Origin: T3Sed10-213 sp012519365
GTDB lineage: Bacteria > Planctomycetota > Phycisphaerae > Sedimentisphaerales > Anaerohalosphaeraceae
Reading direction: 5' to 3'
Assembly (NCBI GenBank): GCA_033809355.1
Contig: JAPXLV010000091.1
Location: 1-7,877, forward strand
DNA length: 7,877 nucleotides
Part shown: one piece after another, positions 1 to 7,183 of the stretch
Layout: each line of letters opens with the position of its first letter
How positions within the stretch are numbered: the first letter of the stretch is position 1
Made by a program: the position numbers and the translations under genes
The notes under the pieces: model-generated
What the model was told of the DNA's origin: nothing
Seen by the model: only the letters and a program-made list of their open reading frames with translations
Database searches by the model: none

Positions 1-215
1 GCGGCTTAAAACGAATCTCAAGCGGCTTAAATGAAAGTCTATAGGTTCTTGGAACACAAAAGGCAGTTATAAATTTAAGAAAAAAAAATTTGTAACATCT
101 GGCTGCTGAAGAAAAAAAAGGACAAAGTAAAGGACAACAGATTTTTCGATGATTCATAAGATGTTTCCAGAACGGTACTTACAAAGACCTTACATCGGTT
201 CCCGCCGCCGAAGGG
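1..215. other. AT-rich region without a credible gene, upstream of comEC
   Basis: This stretch is clearly richer in A and T than the genes that follow, with A tracts around 80-87 and 110-120, and stop codons in all three forward frames before 153. A 10-base direct repeat (GCGGCTTAAA) occurs at 1-10 and 22-31, a period of 21 bases. A weak promoter-like pair for the forward strand is TTCTTG at 46-51 and TATAAA at 68-73 with 16 bases between; the -35 is poor. A 13-codon open frame starts at 31 (MKVYRFLEHK...) but has nothing to support it. The region does not encode the missing N-terminus of ComEC in any frame I can read. Confidence 0.5.
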
Positions 216-2099
216 GTGGAAATCTTAGATCGCAACCACGATGGGTTTCTTTCAAACCTACAGCAGACCCTGCAGGATTTTGCCAATGGGGCATTGTTTG
301 CCGAGGCCGAGTATCCCGACGAAAGTGCAATGCTGGCTGCGGCGCTGCTGTTGGGTCAACGCACTCAGCTCGGCGCCCAAGTTTATGCCGCGTTTCAACG
401 GACCGGGCTGGCGCATTTTATCAGTCTGTCGGGAATGCACGTGGGGATTTTGGCTGGGTCGCTGTGGGGGCTGAGTCGATTTTTGGGGCTGAGCAAACCA
501 ATGCGAGCGGTGGTGTGTCTGGTGCTGCTGACCGGCTATGGCTTGGTGGTACCGCCGCGTCCGCCGACGGTTCGGGCCTTGTTTTTGGCATGTTTTTTTC
601 TCGCTTCCGTCATGATCAACCGCCGTACTCGGTCGCTGAATACCCTTGCGCTTTCGGCAATTGTTCTGCTTTTGGTGCGGCCGGCGGACTTATTTTCAGC
701 CAGTTGGCAGCTTTCTTTTTCCACCGTGTCGGGAATTTTGCTGCTGTATGACCCTCTCAAAAAACGGCTGCTCTCGTGGACGGTGTTTAAGGCAGTGGAA
801 ATCGTCCCGAGGCGGATTCTGGAACGCGGCGTCTTTCAAATGGCTTTGCGAGGGCTTTATCAGCTTATGCAGTTATTGGCCGTGGGGCTGGCTGCTTGGT
901 TGGGCGGGGCGGGGTTTTTGGTGTATCATTTCCACAGCGTTACGCCGCTGGCATCAGTCTGGACAGTCCTGACGATGCCGCTGGTGGTGGGGATTTTATA
1001 CGCGGGTTACCTCAAGATTGCGCTGGCGCCGCTCTTTCCGACGTTGTCGCTGTTATCGGGGGTAGCGATGGACTTCTTTTGTCGAGGGTTTTCGACTGTG
1101 GTCAGCACCTTGGCGCAACTGCGATGGTCGGAGATTCTTGTCGGTTCTGTTCCGACAGCCGGCATTGTCGCGGGGTACGCAGCGTTGCTGGCAATTCGCT
1201 TTTGGCCGCGGCGTATGACGATGCATATGGGCACTGCGGCCCTGCTTTTGGCGGGTGCAATAGGGTGGAACCATGCTCGAAACGATCGGGGTTCATTATC
1301 AATGACCTGTCTGTCCGTCGGGCACGGTCAGGCAGTTTGCCTGTCATTTCCGGACAAGACCCACTGGCTTGTGGACGCCGGTTCCATTTCGCTGAAAAAC
1401 CCCGGCCATCGGGCCATAGTGCCGTATTTGCGTTATCGCGGCATTTGCTCGCTGGAGGCCGTCTTGTTGACACACGGCGATTTGGATCATCTCAATGGTT
1501 TGCCGGAGGTGGTTACGACAACTCCCACTGCCGGTGTTTTTGCCAATGCCGGTGTTTTTGACAAGGCAAAAAGCTCCTCATCAGCATCCTATCTGCAGCA
1601 GATCCTGGCACAAAACGGATACCCCCTGCAGCTCATAGACGACCTTGACAGAATGCCGAGCGAGACTGAAATAAGAATGCTCTGGCCGGATGCGAAGACG
1701 GCCGGCAATATGGCGATCAGCAACAACGACAAATCCCAAGTCATCTGGCTTCAGTATCGCGGGCGGACTATGCTGCTGTGCGGCGATATTGAATTGTACG
1801 CTCAAAACAGCATACTTCAGCAGTATCCCGGATTAAAAGCCGATGTTATTATCCTGCCGCATCACGGCTCGACAACCAACCTGAATACGCACTTTGTCAC
1901 GGCGTTTGAACCAAAAATCGTGATTGTCTCCTGTGCCGGCGGCAGAATGGCCAATGCGTATGCGCCGCCGAACGACAGCGGAATTGAAATCTTTTATACC
2001 CCCGTGGATGGCGCGGTCACCATTACCATAAAAGCCGACGGCACACTCAGCGCCGCCGGCTTCAAAAGCCAAAAAACAGTTTTCTTCGAAACTCCCTAA
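216..2099 (+). CDS. comEC: ComEC/Rec2-family DNA-uptake channel protein, N-terminus missing
   Basis: Probable inner-membrane channel that passes single-stranded DNA into the cytoplasm during natural transformation. Residues about 35-340 match the Competence domain: the hallmark GLAHFISLSGMHVGI is at 64-78, followed by many hydrophobic helices and VVPPRPPTVRA at 111-121. Residues about 360-610 form the metallo-beta-lactamase-like domain, with SVGHGQA at 367-373, THGDLDH at 419-425, LLCGDIE at 520-526 and ILPHHGS at 546-552, so the metal-binding motifs are present. At 627 residues it is shorter than typical full ComEC (roughly 700-800). The N-terminal helices and OB-fold (DUF4131) are absent. 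The start used is a GTG at 216 with no properly spaced ribosome site; the frame stays open back to 153 with no standard start, and residues before the GTG (TSVPAAEG) look native, so the gene is probably 5'-truncated or misassembled. It converges with the OmpA-like gene 37 bases away. Confidence 0.85.
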   Translation: MEILDRNHDGFLSNLQQTLQDFANGALFAEAEYPDESAMLAAALLLGQRTQLGAQVYAAFQRTGLAHFISLSGMHVGILAGSLWGLSRFLGLSKPMRAVVCLVLLTGYGLVVPPRPPTVRALFLACFFLASVMINRRTRSLNTLALSAIVLLLVRPADLFSASWQLSFSTVSGILLLYDPLKKRLLSWTVFKAVEIVPRRILERGVFQMALRGLYQLMQLLAVGLAAWLGGAGFLVYHFHSVTPLASVWTVLTMPLVVGILYAGYLKIALAPLFPTLSLLSGVAMDFFCRGFSTVVSTLAQLRWSEILVGSVPTAGIVAGYAALLAIRFWPRRMTMHMGTAALLLAGAIGWNHARNDRGSLSMTCLSVGHGQAVCLSFPDKTHWLVDAGSISLKNPGHRAIVPYLRYRGICSLEAVLLTHGDLDHLNGLPEVVTTTPTAGVFANAGVFDKAKSSSSASYLQQILAQNGYPLQLIDDLDRMPSETEIRMLWPDAKTAGNMAISNNDKSQVIWLQYRGRTMLLCGDIELYAQNSILQQYPGLKADVIILPHHGSTTNLNTHFVTAFEPKIVIVSCAGGRMANAYAPPNDSGIEIFYTPVDGAVTITIKADGTLSAAGFKSQKTVFFETP

Positions 2100-2115
2100 C
2101 CGAGCCGCTCGCCTC

Positions 2116-2131
2116 CTGCGTTTATCCGCAG
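2116..2131. terminator. Weak hairpin between convergent genes
   Basis: CTGCG at 2116-2120 pairs with CGCAG at 2127-2131 around a 6-base loop, in the 37-base gap between the converging comEC and OmpA-like genes. There is only a short CTTT on the forward side and no T tract on the reverse side, so a terminator role is a guess from position. Confidence 0.2.
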
Positions 2132-2136
2132 ACTCT

Positions 2137-2820
2137 TTACCGCATATGCACAACGATTTCGACGCGGCGGTTTTTAGCCTTGTTAGCCGCAGTGGTATTC
2201 GGTGCCACCGGTCGGGCCTCGCCGCATCCGATTGCCCGAATATCCTGGGGAGGAATGCCGCGATTGACCAAATAGCGCAGTACAGTCAACGCGCGTTGGG
2301 CCGACAGTTCCCAGTTATCTTTCCATTTGTCTTTTGTTTTCTGAATCGGATCGGTATCGGTATGCCCGATGACATCGATTTTCCGACCGCTGTACCGCTC
2401 GCGAATGACGCTGTAAATATGGTCAAGTTCCTGACTGGTGGCCCCTTTCAGAGACGCCTGACCCGAGGGAAACAGGATCGTGTTCGGTAGCGTAACTGTG
2501 ATGGTCCCTGCCTTTTCATCGACGGCTACATCCCCAACCTGAAAACCGGTCGCCTGCGCCGGTGTGGCCTTTTTTGCGTCAATCTGGCGTTTCATCTCTT
2601 CCAATTGACGCTGGGCCTGGCTAAGCTGCTGGCTAAGTTGTGCTTTTTCTGAGGCCGAGTCATCCAGAGAGGCGACACAATTTTCATACAACCCTTTAAG
2701 ATTCTGATGTTCAACCTCCAGTTCCGTATATCGCTGTTTCCAATTGGTACAACCCGTTATCACGGACAAAACGAACAGAACACTTATCGCAACCATCCCT
2801 TTACGCACTGCAGCAGTCAT
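2137..2820 (-). CDS. OmpA-family outer-membrane lipoprotein (Pal-like)
   Basis: Likely a lipid-anchored envelope protein that binds peptidoglycan through a C-terminal OmpA domain. The start at 2820 is chosen because GGGAGG lies 5-6 bases upstream of the ATG; a longer frame to 2853 has no such site. Residues 1-24 form a lipoprotein signal: basic MTAAVRKG, a hydrophobic core, and lipobox ITGC with the lipidated Cys at 24. Residues about 28-85 are rich in E, Q, L and K and predict a coiled coil (QLSQQLSQAQRQLEEMKRQI). Residues about 95-227 are the OmpA domain, with GHTDTDPI at 152-159, ELSAQRA at 171-177 and NRRVEI at 217-222, the positions that contact diaminopimelate in this family. The gene lies 22 bases downstream of the prepilin peptidase on the same strand, so the two are probably co-transcribed. 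The exact partner system (pilus, Tol-Pal or flagellar-type) cannot be told. Confidence 0.88.
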   Translation of the reverse strand: MTAAVRKGMVAISVLFVLSVITGCTNWKQRYTELEVEHQNLKGLYENCVASLDDSASEKAQLSQQLSQAQRQLEEMKRQIDAKKATPAQATGFQVGDVAVDEKAGTITVTLPNTILFPSGQASLKGATSQELDHIYSVIRERYSGRKIDVIGHTDTDPIQKTKDKWKDNWELSAQRALTVLRYLVNRGIPPQDIRAIGCGEARPVAPNTTAANKAKNRRVEIVVHMR

Positions 2821-2842
2821 AATGACCTCCCTTTCAAAAAGG

Positions 2843-4046
2843 CTAAACCCCATATAAAGTAGTTATCAATTTTCTGATTCCGTCATGAAAGATGATAACG
2901 ACAAAGACCGCCGTTGACAAGAACGGACCATAAGGAATTTGCCGTATTTTCTTAAATATCGCCTGATACAAGGCCCACAAGNNNNNNNNNNGCCCACAAG
3001 ATACCAAAAAACGGAGCGATAAAAAACGCCAGTACCACCCACACCGGTCCAAGAACCGTGCCGGCAGCCGCCATTAAATGCACATCGCCCAGACCCATCG
3101 CTTCTTTGCCAAAGGCCAGCGTTCCAAAAATACGGGTCGCCCAAACTACGCCACCTCCGATAAAATACCCGGCCAAAGCCCCAAAACCAAACCGTGCCGC
3201 CGGATACTGGATAAATAATGTCCATTTGTCGGCAATCGGCTGCCATTGAGCAACCTTGACCGCCACGGCCGCCCCTATCAGAATCGGCAAAAGAAACACG
3301 ACTTCTTTGAGGATTTCTCGGCGATCGTTATAGTCCGGCTCCGACGGTTCGACATTGCTGTCCGCCTCGGCACCCTCGGCCTCGAGCATTTCATAACTGG
3401 GGCGAATCCATCCCAGCCACAGCAAGGTTAGTGCAATAATCGTTCCTATAGCTGCCCCTGCTGCCATGGCCGCCATAGAAAGGGTCGCCTGTGGAAAGAG
3501 TTGAAAGGTCACGATTGTATCCGGATCAATAACCCACCCTGACGCAATAGCCGCGGCCAGGCCAACCATCGACACAAACCAGCACAGTTGAATCGGAATA
3601 ATCCATAATTCCAAATCAATGGCTGAGGCCGCCAAAAACGCAGCCAACAGCGTCATCACCGCCAGATAAAAAAGCCAGCCGCCGGAAAAAAATTGCTGCA
3701 CCGCGGTTCCTTCCAAGCCGGTCTGTCGGCCTTGGACATAGAAAAACCACAGATAGACGCCTGCAAACAGCACCGCAGTCAGCAATTCAACAAGAAAATA
3801 GCGAATTGAAATGGGGGCGTTGCACTGTCGGCAACGGCCGCGCAGCATCAGCCACGAAACCAAGGGAATGTTATCATAAAAATAGATCGGCGTATTGCAC
3901 TGCGGACAGGCCGAGCCGGGACGCACCAGCGACTTTTCACGCGGCAGGCGATAAATGACCACATTCAAAAAACTGCCTACACACGCGCCAAACGCAACAA
4001 TAAACGCAAACCATATCCATTCTGCTGCCACAGTACCGTCCATCAT
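2843..4046 (-). CDS. pilD: Prepilin peptidase (type IV leader peptidase), split by assembly gap
   Basis: Membrane aspartyl protease that removes the leader peptide from type IV prepilins or type II secretion pseudopilins and usually N-methylates the new end. The N-terminal DiS_P_DiS domain shows GSFLNVVIYRLPR at 24-36 and two zinc-type pairs, CPQC at 47-50 and CRQC at 72-75. The A24 peptidase domain has the catalytic Asp pair: D144 in AIDLELW and D321 in GLGDVHLM. A 10-N gap at 2982-2991 breaks the frame as printed. The 9 bases on each side of the gap are identical, and removing 19 bases (10 N plus one copy) gives one open frame of 394 residues ending IPYGPFLS...LYGV*, with the IPYGPF motif expected near the end of the family. 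It is longer than typical PilD (250-290) owing to an acidic loop around 217-248 and other inserts. The start has two adjacent ATGs and no clear ribosome site. Confidence 0.9.
2973..3000. other. Scaffold gap of 10 N flanked by a 9-base duplicate
   Basis: Ten N occupy 2982-2991. GCCCACAAG occurs immediately before (2973-2981) and immediately after (2992-3000). This is the pattern left when two contigs overlap by a few bases but were joined with a fixed-size gap instead of being merged. Merging the two copies restores the prepilin peptidase frame exactly (1204 minus 19 = 1185 bases = 395 codons). Confidence 0.92.
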
Positions 4047-4166
4047 TTTTTGAGTCTAAAACCCATCAAGCAAAGCCTGCCTTTTAAGCCCTAAATGAGA
4101 AGGCTCAGGACATCGTGAACCGTTTATTTCTCCGGCCATCCCCTTTGGGTCTTTATGGGTCGTTTG
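4047..4166. other. Intergenic gap between argG and the prepilin peptidase
   Basis: These 120 bases separate the argG stop from the prepilin peptidase start on the reverse strand. GCCTT and AAGGC arms lie near 4077-4103, but no T tract follows them in the reading direction, and I see no convincing promoter. Read-through from argG into the two envelope genes is therefore possible but not shown. Confidence 0.35.
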
Positions 4167-5408
4167 TTATTTTTTTGTTTTTCGGTTTTTTTCGGCGGTT
4201 TGCCGCTCGACCAGGCCAGCGATCTTCATAGGCAGGCCGAACAGACGGATAAAGCCCGTCGCATCGGCGGCGTTATAATCCTGGCCCATCGTGAAACTGG
4301 CCAGATGCGGATTGTAGAGGCTCTTTGGGCTTTTAACGCCTGCCAGCGTAGCTTGCCCTTTGAACAATTTCAGCCGAACCGTGCCGGTCACATTCTGCTG
4401 CGTGACATCGATAAATGCATCCAGTGCCTCGCGCAGTTTGCAGAACCATTGGCCGTAATAGACCAGCTCGGCATATCGCAGGGCGACCTGCTGTTTGTAA
4501 TGCATCGTTTCACGATCGAGGGTGAGCGTCTCAAGGGCCCGATGGGCGGTGGTTAAAATCGTGCCGCCGGGGGTTTCATACACCCCGCGGGATTTCATCC
4601 CGACCAGACGATTTTCGACCAGATCGACTTGGCCGACGCCGTGCTTGCCGCCGAGTTCGTTAAGGGTTTCGATGAGCCGGACACCACCGATGGCCCGGCC
4701 GTTAAGCTTGACAGGAGCGCCCTGCTCAAAGCCGATTTCCACGTAATCGGGGCGATTGGGTGTTTTGCAGACCGGTCGAGACAGAACGAACAAATCGTCT
4801 TTCGGCTCGTTCCACGGATCTTCCAAATCGGCCCCTTCGTGGCTGATATGCCAGAGATTGCGGTCGCGCGAATAGATTTTCTTTTTGGTTTGTTCGATGG
4901 GAATGTGGTGCTTGCGTGCGTAATCAATCGCCGCTTCGCGACTGGTCAGCGTAAAGTTGGGGTCTTTCCAGGGGGCGATAATCTTCAGTGTCGGATCGAG
5001 AGCCATAAAGGTCAGTTCGAAGCGCACCTGGTCATTGCCCTTGCCGGTCGCGCCATGGGCAACGGCCGTGGCGCCGGTGGCGTGAGCAACATCGACCTGA
5101 TGTTTGGCGATCAGCGGACGGGCGATGCTGGTGCCCAGCAGATAGCCGTTCTCATAGACTGCCCCGCTTTTGAGCATCGGCCAGAGATAGTCCTCGACAA
5201 ACTCCTTGCGGAGATCCTTGACCACGCACTCGACAGCGCCGGTGGCAAGTGCCTTTTTTTGAATGCCCTTTAACTCATCGCCCTGCCCCAGTTCGGCAGC
5301 AAAGGCCACGACGTCATAGCCATAGGTTTCCTTGAGCCAGGGCAAAATGACACTTGTATCCAACCCGCCGCTGTACGCCAATACCACTTTTTCCGCTTTT
5401 TTGGCCAT
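4167..5408 (-). CDS. argG: Argininosuccinate synthase
   Basis: Cytoplasmic enzyme that joins citrulline and aspartate using ATP to give argininosuccinate, the seventh step of arginine synthesis. The 413 residues match the family length (about 400). The P-loop-like ATP motif AYSGGLDTS is at 10-18. The citrulline/aspartate-site segment AHGATGKGNDQVRFE follows at roughly 113-127, and later family signatures include SRDRNLWHISHEG and ETPGGTIL. The catalytic core looks intact. The start at 5408 is preferred because the protein then begins MAKKAEKVVLAYSGG as in homologues, with AGGAG 11 bases upstream; an in-frame GTG at 5462 would add 18 unlikely residues. The C-terminus ends in a short basic tail (EKNRKTKK). 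A separate promoter and a hairpin-rich leader lie upstream. No other arginine genes are in the window. Confidence 0.97.
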   Translation of the reverse strand: MAKKAEKVVLAYSGGLDTSVILPWLKETYGYDVVAFAAELGQGDELKGIQKKALATGAVECVVKDLRKEFVEDYLWPMLKSGAVYENGYLLGTSIARPLIAKHQVDVAHATGATAVAHGATGKGNDQVRFELTFMALDPTLKIIAPWKDPNFTLTSREAAIDYARKHHIPIEQTKKKIYSRDRNLWHISHEGADLEDPWNEPKDDLFVLSRPVCKTPNRPDYVEIGFEQGAPVKLNGRAIGGVRLIETLNELGGKHGVGQVDLVENRLVGMKSRGVYETPGGTILTTAHRALETLTLDRETMHYKQQVALRYAELVYYGQWFCKLREALDAFIDVTQQNVTGTVRLKLFKGQATLAGVKSPKSLYNPHLASFTMGQDYNAADATGFIRLFGLPMKIAGLVERQTAEKNRKTKK

Positions 5409-5435
5409 ATCCGTATCAACTCCTGATTGGGATGT

Positions 5436-5487
5436 GCCGGCGTAAGAGCCGGCCCTGTTCACAATGAAACCGGCAATTGATGCCGGT
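5436..5487 (-). promoter_or_regulatory. Two hairpins in the argG 5' leader
   Basis: In the argG reading direction the first hairpin has ACCGGCA/TGCCGGT arms at 5469-5475 and 5481-5487 (7 bases, 5-base loop). The second has GCCGGC arms at 5436-5441 and 5448-5453 (6-base loop). Because GCCGGC is self-complementary and the first hairpin shares GCCGG, the arms could also pair across hairpins. No T tract follows the second hairpin, so it does not look like a simple transcription terminator. A translational or stability role is an inference. Confidence 0.4.
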
Positions 5488-5527
5488 ACGACGGTTCAAA
5501 AAACAAAAAAACACTTAATGTTGCGAA

Positions 5528-5555
5528 ATTATAAGTATTTCACAGCCAATAACAA
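5528..5555 (-). promoter_or_regulatory. Putative argG promoter
   Basis: On the reverse strand TTGTTA (5555-5550) and a perfect TATAAT (5533-5528) are separated by 16 bases, a good sigma-70-type match. Transcription would begin near 5521, giving a leader of about 110 bases before argG. The next gene upstream on the same strand ends at 5724. Confidence 0.6.
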
Positions 5556-5566
5556 GAATATTCTTG
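5553..5566. promoter_or_regulatory. 14-base perfect palindrome at the argG promoter, operator candidate
   Basis: CAAGAATATTCTTG is its own reverse complement and overlaps the last three bases of the -35 box of the argG promoter. That position suits a repressor operator. It only loosely resembles ArgR boxes (A/T-rich palindromes around a TGAAT/ATTCA core), so the cognate regulator is unknown. Confidence 0.4.
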
Positions 5567-5723
5567 ATAGGGGTGTCACTATTTTAAGTTCAAGGAGACG
5601 ATTTGGGAGGATTCACTTTTGAAGCGATACGCTCGTAGGAAATGAACCGTTCTGAAGATGTCTGGACTAAGCGACAAGGCCGCAGCAAAAGGGCTTGCCG
5701 CCATGGCTGACTGCACCAGGCTG
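5567..5723. other. Intergenic region between regulator end and argG promoter
   Basis: No gene is supported here; open frames in this stretch lack start sites and recognisable content. Near 5680-5699 an imperfect GC-rich hairpin (GCGGCAA with TTGCTGC on the reverse strand) follows the regulator stop, without a T tract; it may be a weak terminator. Confidence 0.3.
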
Positions 5724-6872
5724 CTATTTCGGGCGGATGCGTTTTCGAAAGGCGATGGGACTGATGCCCTTTTCTTTGTGAAAGTAACGGGACAAGTGAG
5801 CGGTTTCGGTATAGCCCAATTTTTCGGCAATCTGCGAAACAGACATTTCGGTCTCGACCAGCATCCGAGCGGCCGCATCGGTGCGAGCCTTGCGAATTTC
5901 TTCGAGTACAGAGCGGTTGAGCAATTTGCGAAAACGCTTTTCGAGGACACGCCGTGAGATGGTCAGCGCATCAACCACATTTTCCACAGTAATCTGATTG
6001 CGGCAGTTGTCGCGGATAAATCGCAGTGCTGCAGCGACATCCGGATCCTGAATGCTCAAAATATCTGTCGATCGGCGGGTGACGATGTGTGTTGGTTCGA
6101 CGAGAATCTTCTGGCCGGCCATTGTTTCGCCGTGCATCAACTTATCCAGCAATTCGGCGGCGTCATAACCGGCTTTTTCCGTGTTCAGCGCCATGCTCGA
6201 CAGCGGCGGCTCGCTCAAATCGCACACCAACACGTCGTTGTCCACCCCTAATACCGCCACCTCTTCGGGGATTTTGATGTTGACCATTTTGCAGGCCTCG
6301 ATAATGTGCTGGCCGCGATCGTCATTGCAGGCCATTACCGCAACCGGCTTGGGCAGCTCTTTGAGCCACTCGGCCAGCAAGACCTGCTCATTTTCCCAAC
6401 GGCGAAGATGACGGGAGGCCGGCTGCTTATAACAGTCCACCTTCAGACCCATTTTTTGAACAAAATGGGCAAAAAAACGGCCCCGCTGAACTGACCACGA
6501 CATCGAATCAAATCCGCAAAATGCGAAATTCTGAAATCCCCTGTCTATAAAATGCTCCGCGGCCATTTTGGCGATATTTTCACTGTCCGTAACGACCGTT
6601 GGATACGGAGAATCTGCAATCTCACGATGGATAATGTATATAATCGGGATGCCGAGCGATTGCAGTTGTTCACTGTGTTTAAGGGTGCGGGTCATTACGG
6701 CGTCTGCACCCCAGTTTTTAATTTTTGGAATGCTTCGTTCCAAGCCGCCCGTTTCTCGATAAAAGATCCACGGGCCGTGTGTGCGGGAATACCGAGCCAC
6801 GCCGTATAAGAACGACCGACCGAATTCGCGTGAGGTTTCGACCAGCAAAGCAATTTTAGGTATTTTCTTCAT
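5724..6872 (-). CDS. XylR-type transcriptional regulator (LacI-like sensor plus AraC DNA-binding domain)
   Basis: Probable sugar-responsive transcription factor. At 382 residues it matches E. coli XylR in size and plan. Residues about 5-270 form a periplasmic-binding-protein-like sensor (IALLVETSREFGRSFLYGVARYSR at the start, MACNDDRGQHI at 180-190, IPEEVAVLGVDND at 201-213, PPLSSMALN at 222-230). Residues about 278-380 are an AraC domain with two helix-turn-helix units, ITVENVVDALTISRRVLEKRF (294-314) and MSVSQIAEKLGYTETAHLSRYF (343-364), then the family's KGISPIAFRK. Such regulators usually control carbohydrate catabolism and are common in Planctomycetota; the ligand cannot be read from sequence. 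No sugar gene is adjacent, so its target is unknown. The ATG at 6872 is chosen because MKKIPKIALL begins the sensor fold. It lies in a 16-base tandem duplication with an out-of-frame ATG at 6888. Confidence 0.93.
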   Translation of the reverse strand: MKKIPKIALLVETSREFGRSFLYGVARYSRTHGPWIFYRETGGLERSIPKIKNWGADAVMTRTLKHSEQLQSLGIPIIYIIHREIADSPYPTVVTDSENIAKMAAEHFIDRGFQNFAFCGFDSMSWSVQRGRFFAHFVQKMGLKVDCYKQPASRHLRRWENEQVLLAEWLKELPKPVAVMACNDDRGQHIIEACKMVNIKIPEEVAVLGVDNDVLVCDLSEPPLSSMALNTEKAGYDAAELLDKLMHGETMAGQKILVEPTHIVTRRSTDILSIQDPDVAAALRFIRDNCRNQITVENVVDALTISRRVLEKRFRKLLNRSVLEEIRKARTDAAARMLVETEMSVSQIAEKLGYTETAHLSRYFHKEKGISPIAFRKRIRPK

Positions 6873-6888
6873 ACGGTATTTTCTTCAT
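6856..6888 (-). other. Ten-codon upstream frame overlapping the regulator start
   Basis: The second copy of the 16-base repeat carries its own ATG at 6888, which reads MKKIPYEENT and stops at 6856, inside the first codons of the regulator. The AAGGG just upstream of this ATG (2-base spacing) is nearer to it than to the true start. It could couple or limit translation of the regulator; this is inferred from position only. Confidence 0.3.
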
Positions 6889-6890
6889 AC
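6859..6890. repeat. Perfect 16-base tandem duplication across the regulator start codon
   Basis: GGTATTTTCTTCATAC occurs at 6859-6874 and again at 6875-6890 with no mismatch. The outer copy with its next base also has GGTAT...ATACC inverted arms. Sixteen is not a multiple of three, so the duplication places a second ATG out of frame. It may be a recent slippage event or a pair of direct-repeat binding sites for an AraC-type protein. Confidence 0.9.
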
Positions 6891-6894
6891 CCTT

Positions 6895-6924
6895 AATTTA
6901 TCAAATAGCGAATACGAATTGCAA
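6895..6924 (-). promoter_or_regulatory. Candidate promoter of the XylR-type regulator
   Basis: On the reverse strand TTGCAA (6924-6919) and TAAATT (6900-6895) are 18 bases apart, with a TG in the extended -10 position. The implied transcript would have a very short leader ahead of the duplicated start region. Confidence 0.35.
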
Positions 6925-7151
6925 ACAAAAAATATCAGGTTTTCCCCCGTTACCCTTTTTGTTCGCTGCCGAGGGGGTCTTGATTGGAGAAAACAAGGTA
7001 TGAATAATCGTATAGAAATCAAAAGCCGCGCCCCTATTTACCGCCGCAGATCTTGTCCGGCATTATGTTGTTCTTCTGTCTTTCAATATTTAACGGATTT
7101 TACCTTGAATTTTCTTGCAATCCGCTCGGCTTGAACGTATGGTATGGGGGC

Positions 7152-7183
7152 TTGACGACGGTAATGAGCAGAGACTTTATAAA
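7152..7183 (+). promoter_or_regulatory. Putative tRNA-Ser promoter
   Basis: TTGACG at 7152-7157 and an AT-rich TTTATAAA at 7176-7183 lie just ahead of the tRNA. Spacing is 18 bases if the -10 is TTTATA, or 20 if it is TATAAA. Transcription would start close to the mature 5' end at 7196. Confidence 0.55.

Noticed and set aside
1..31. GCGGCTTAA repeats at 1 and 22 resembling the tRNA-Ser D-arm (AGCGGCTTAAG at 7209-7219)
   Set aside because: The match is only 9-10 bases with no further tRNA structure around it, so it is more likely chance than an attachment-site fragment.
149..751. Forward 200-residue open frame overlapping comEC
   Set aside because: It is an out-of-frame shadow of comEC rich in R, G, S and C, with no family resemblance. 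Its MFPERYLQR segment looked like a possible ComEC piece, but it overlaps the native frame and does not join to it in order.
2952..3052. Prepilin peptidase as a frameshifted pseudogene
   Set aside because: The break lies exactly at an N gap with duplicated flanks, and collapsing it restores the expected family C-terminus.
4629..5273. Forward 214-residue open frame opposite argG
   Set aside because: It is the antisense of a well-recognised argG sequence; GC-rich genes commonly give such frames.
5579..5950. Reverse 123-residue open frame at the end of the regulator
   Set aside because: It overlaps the AraC domain in another frame and its unique part is low complexity with no start site.
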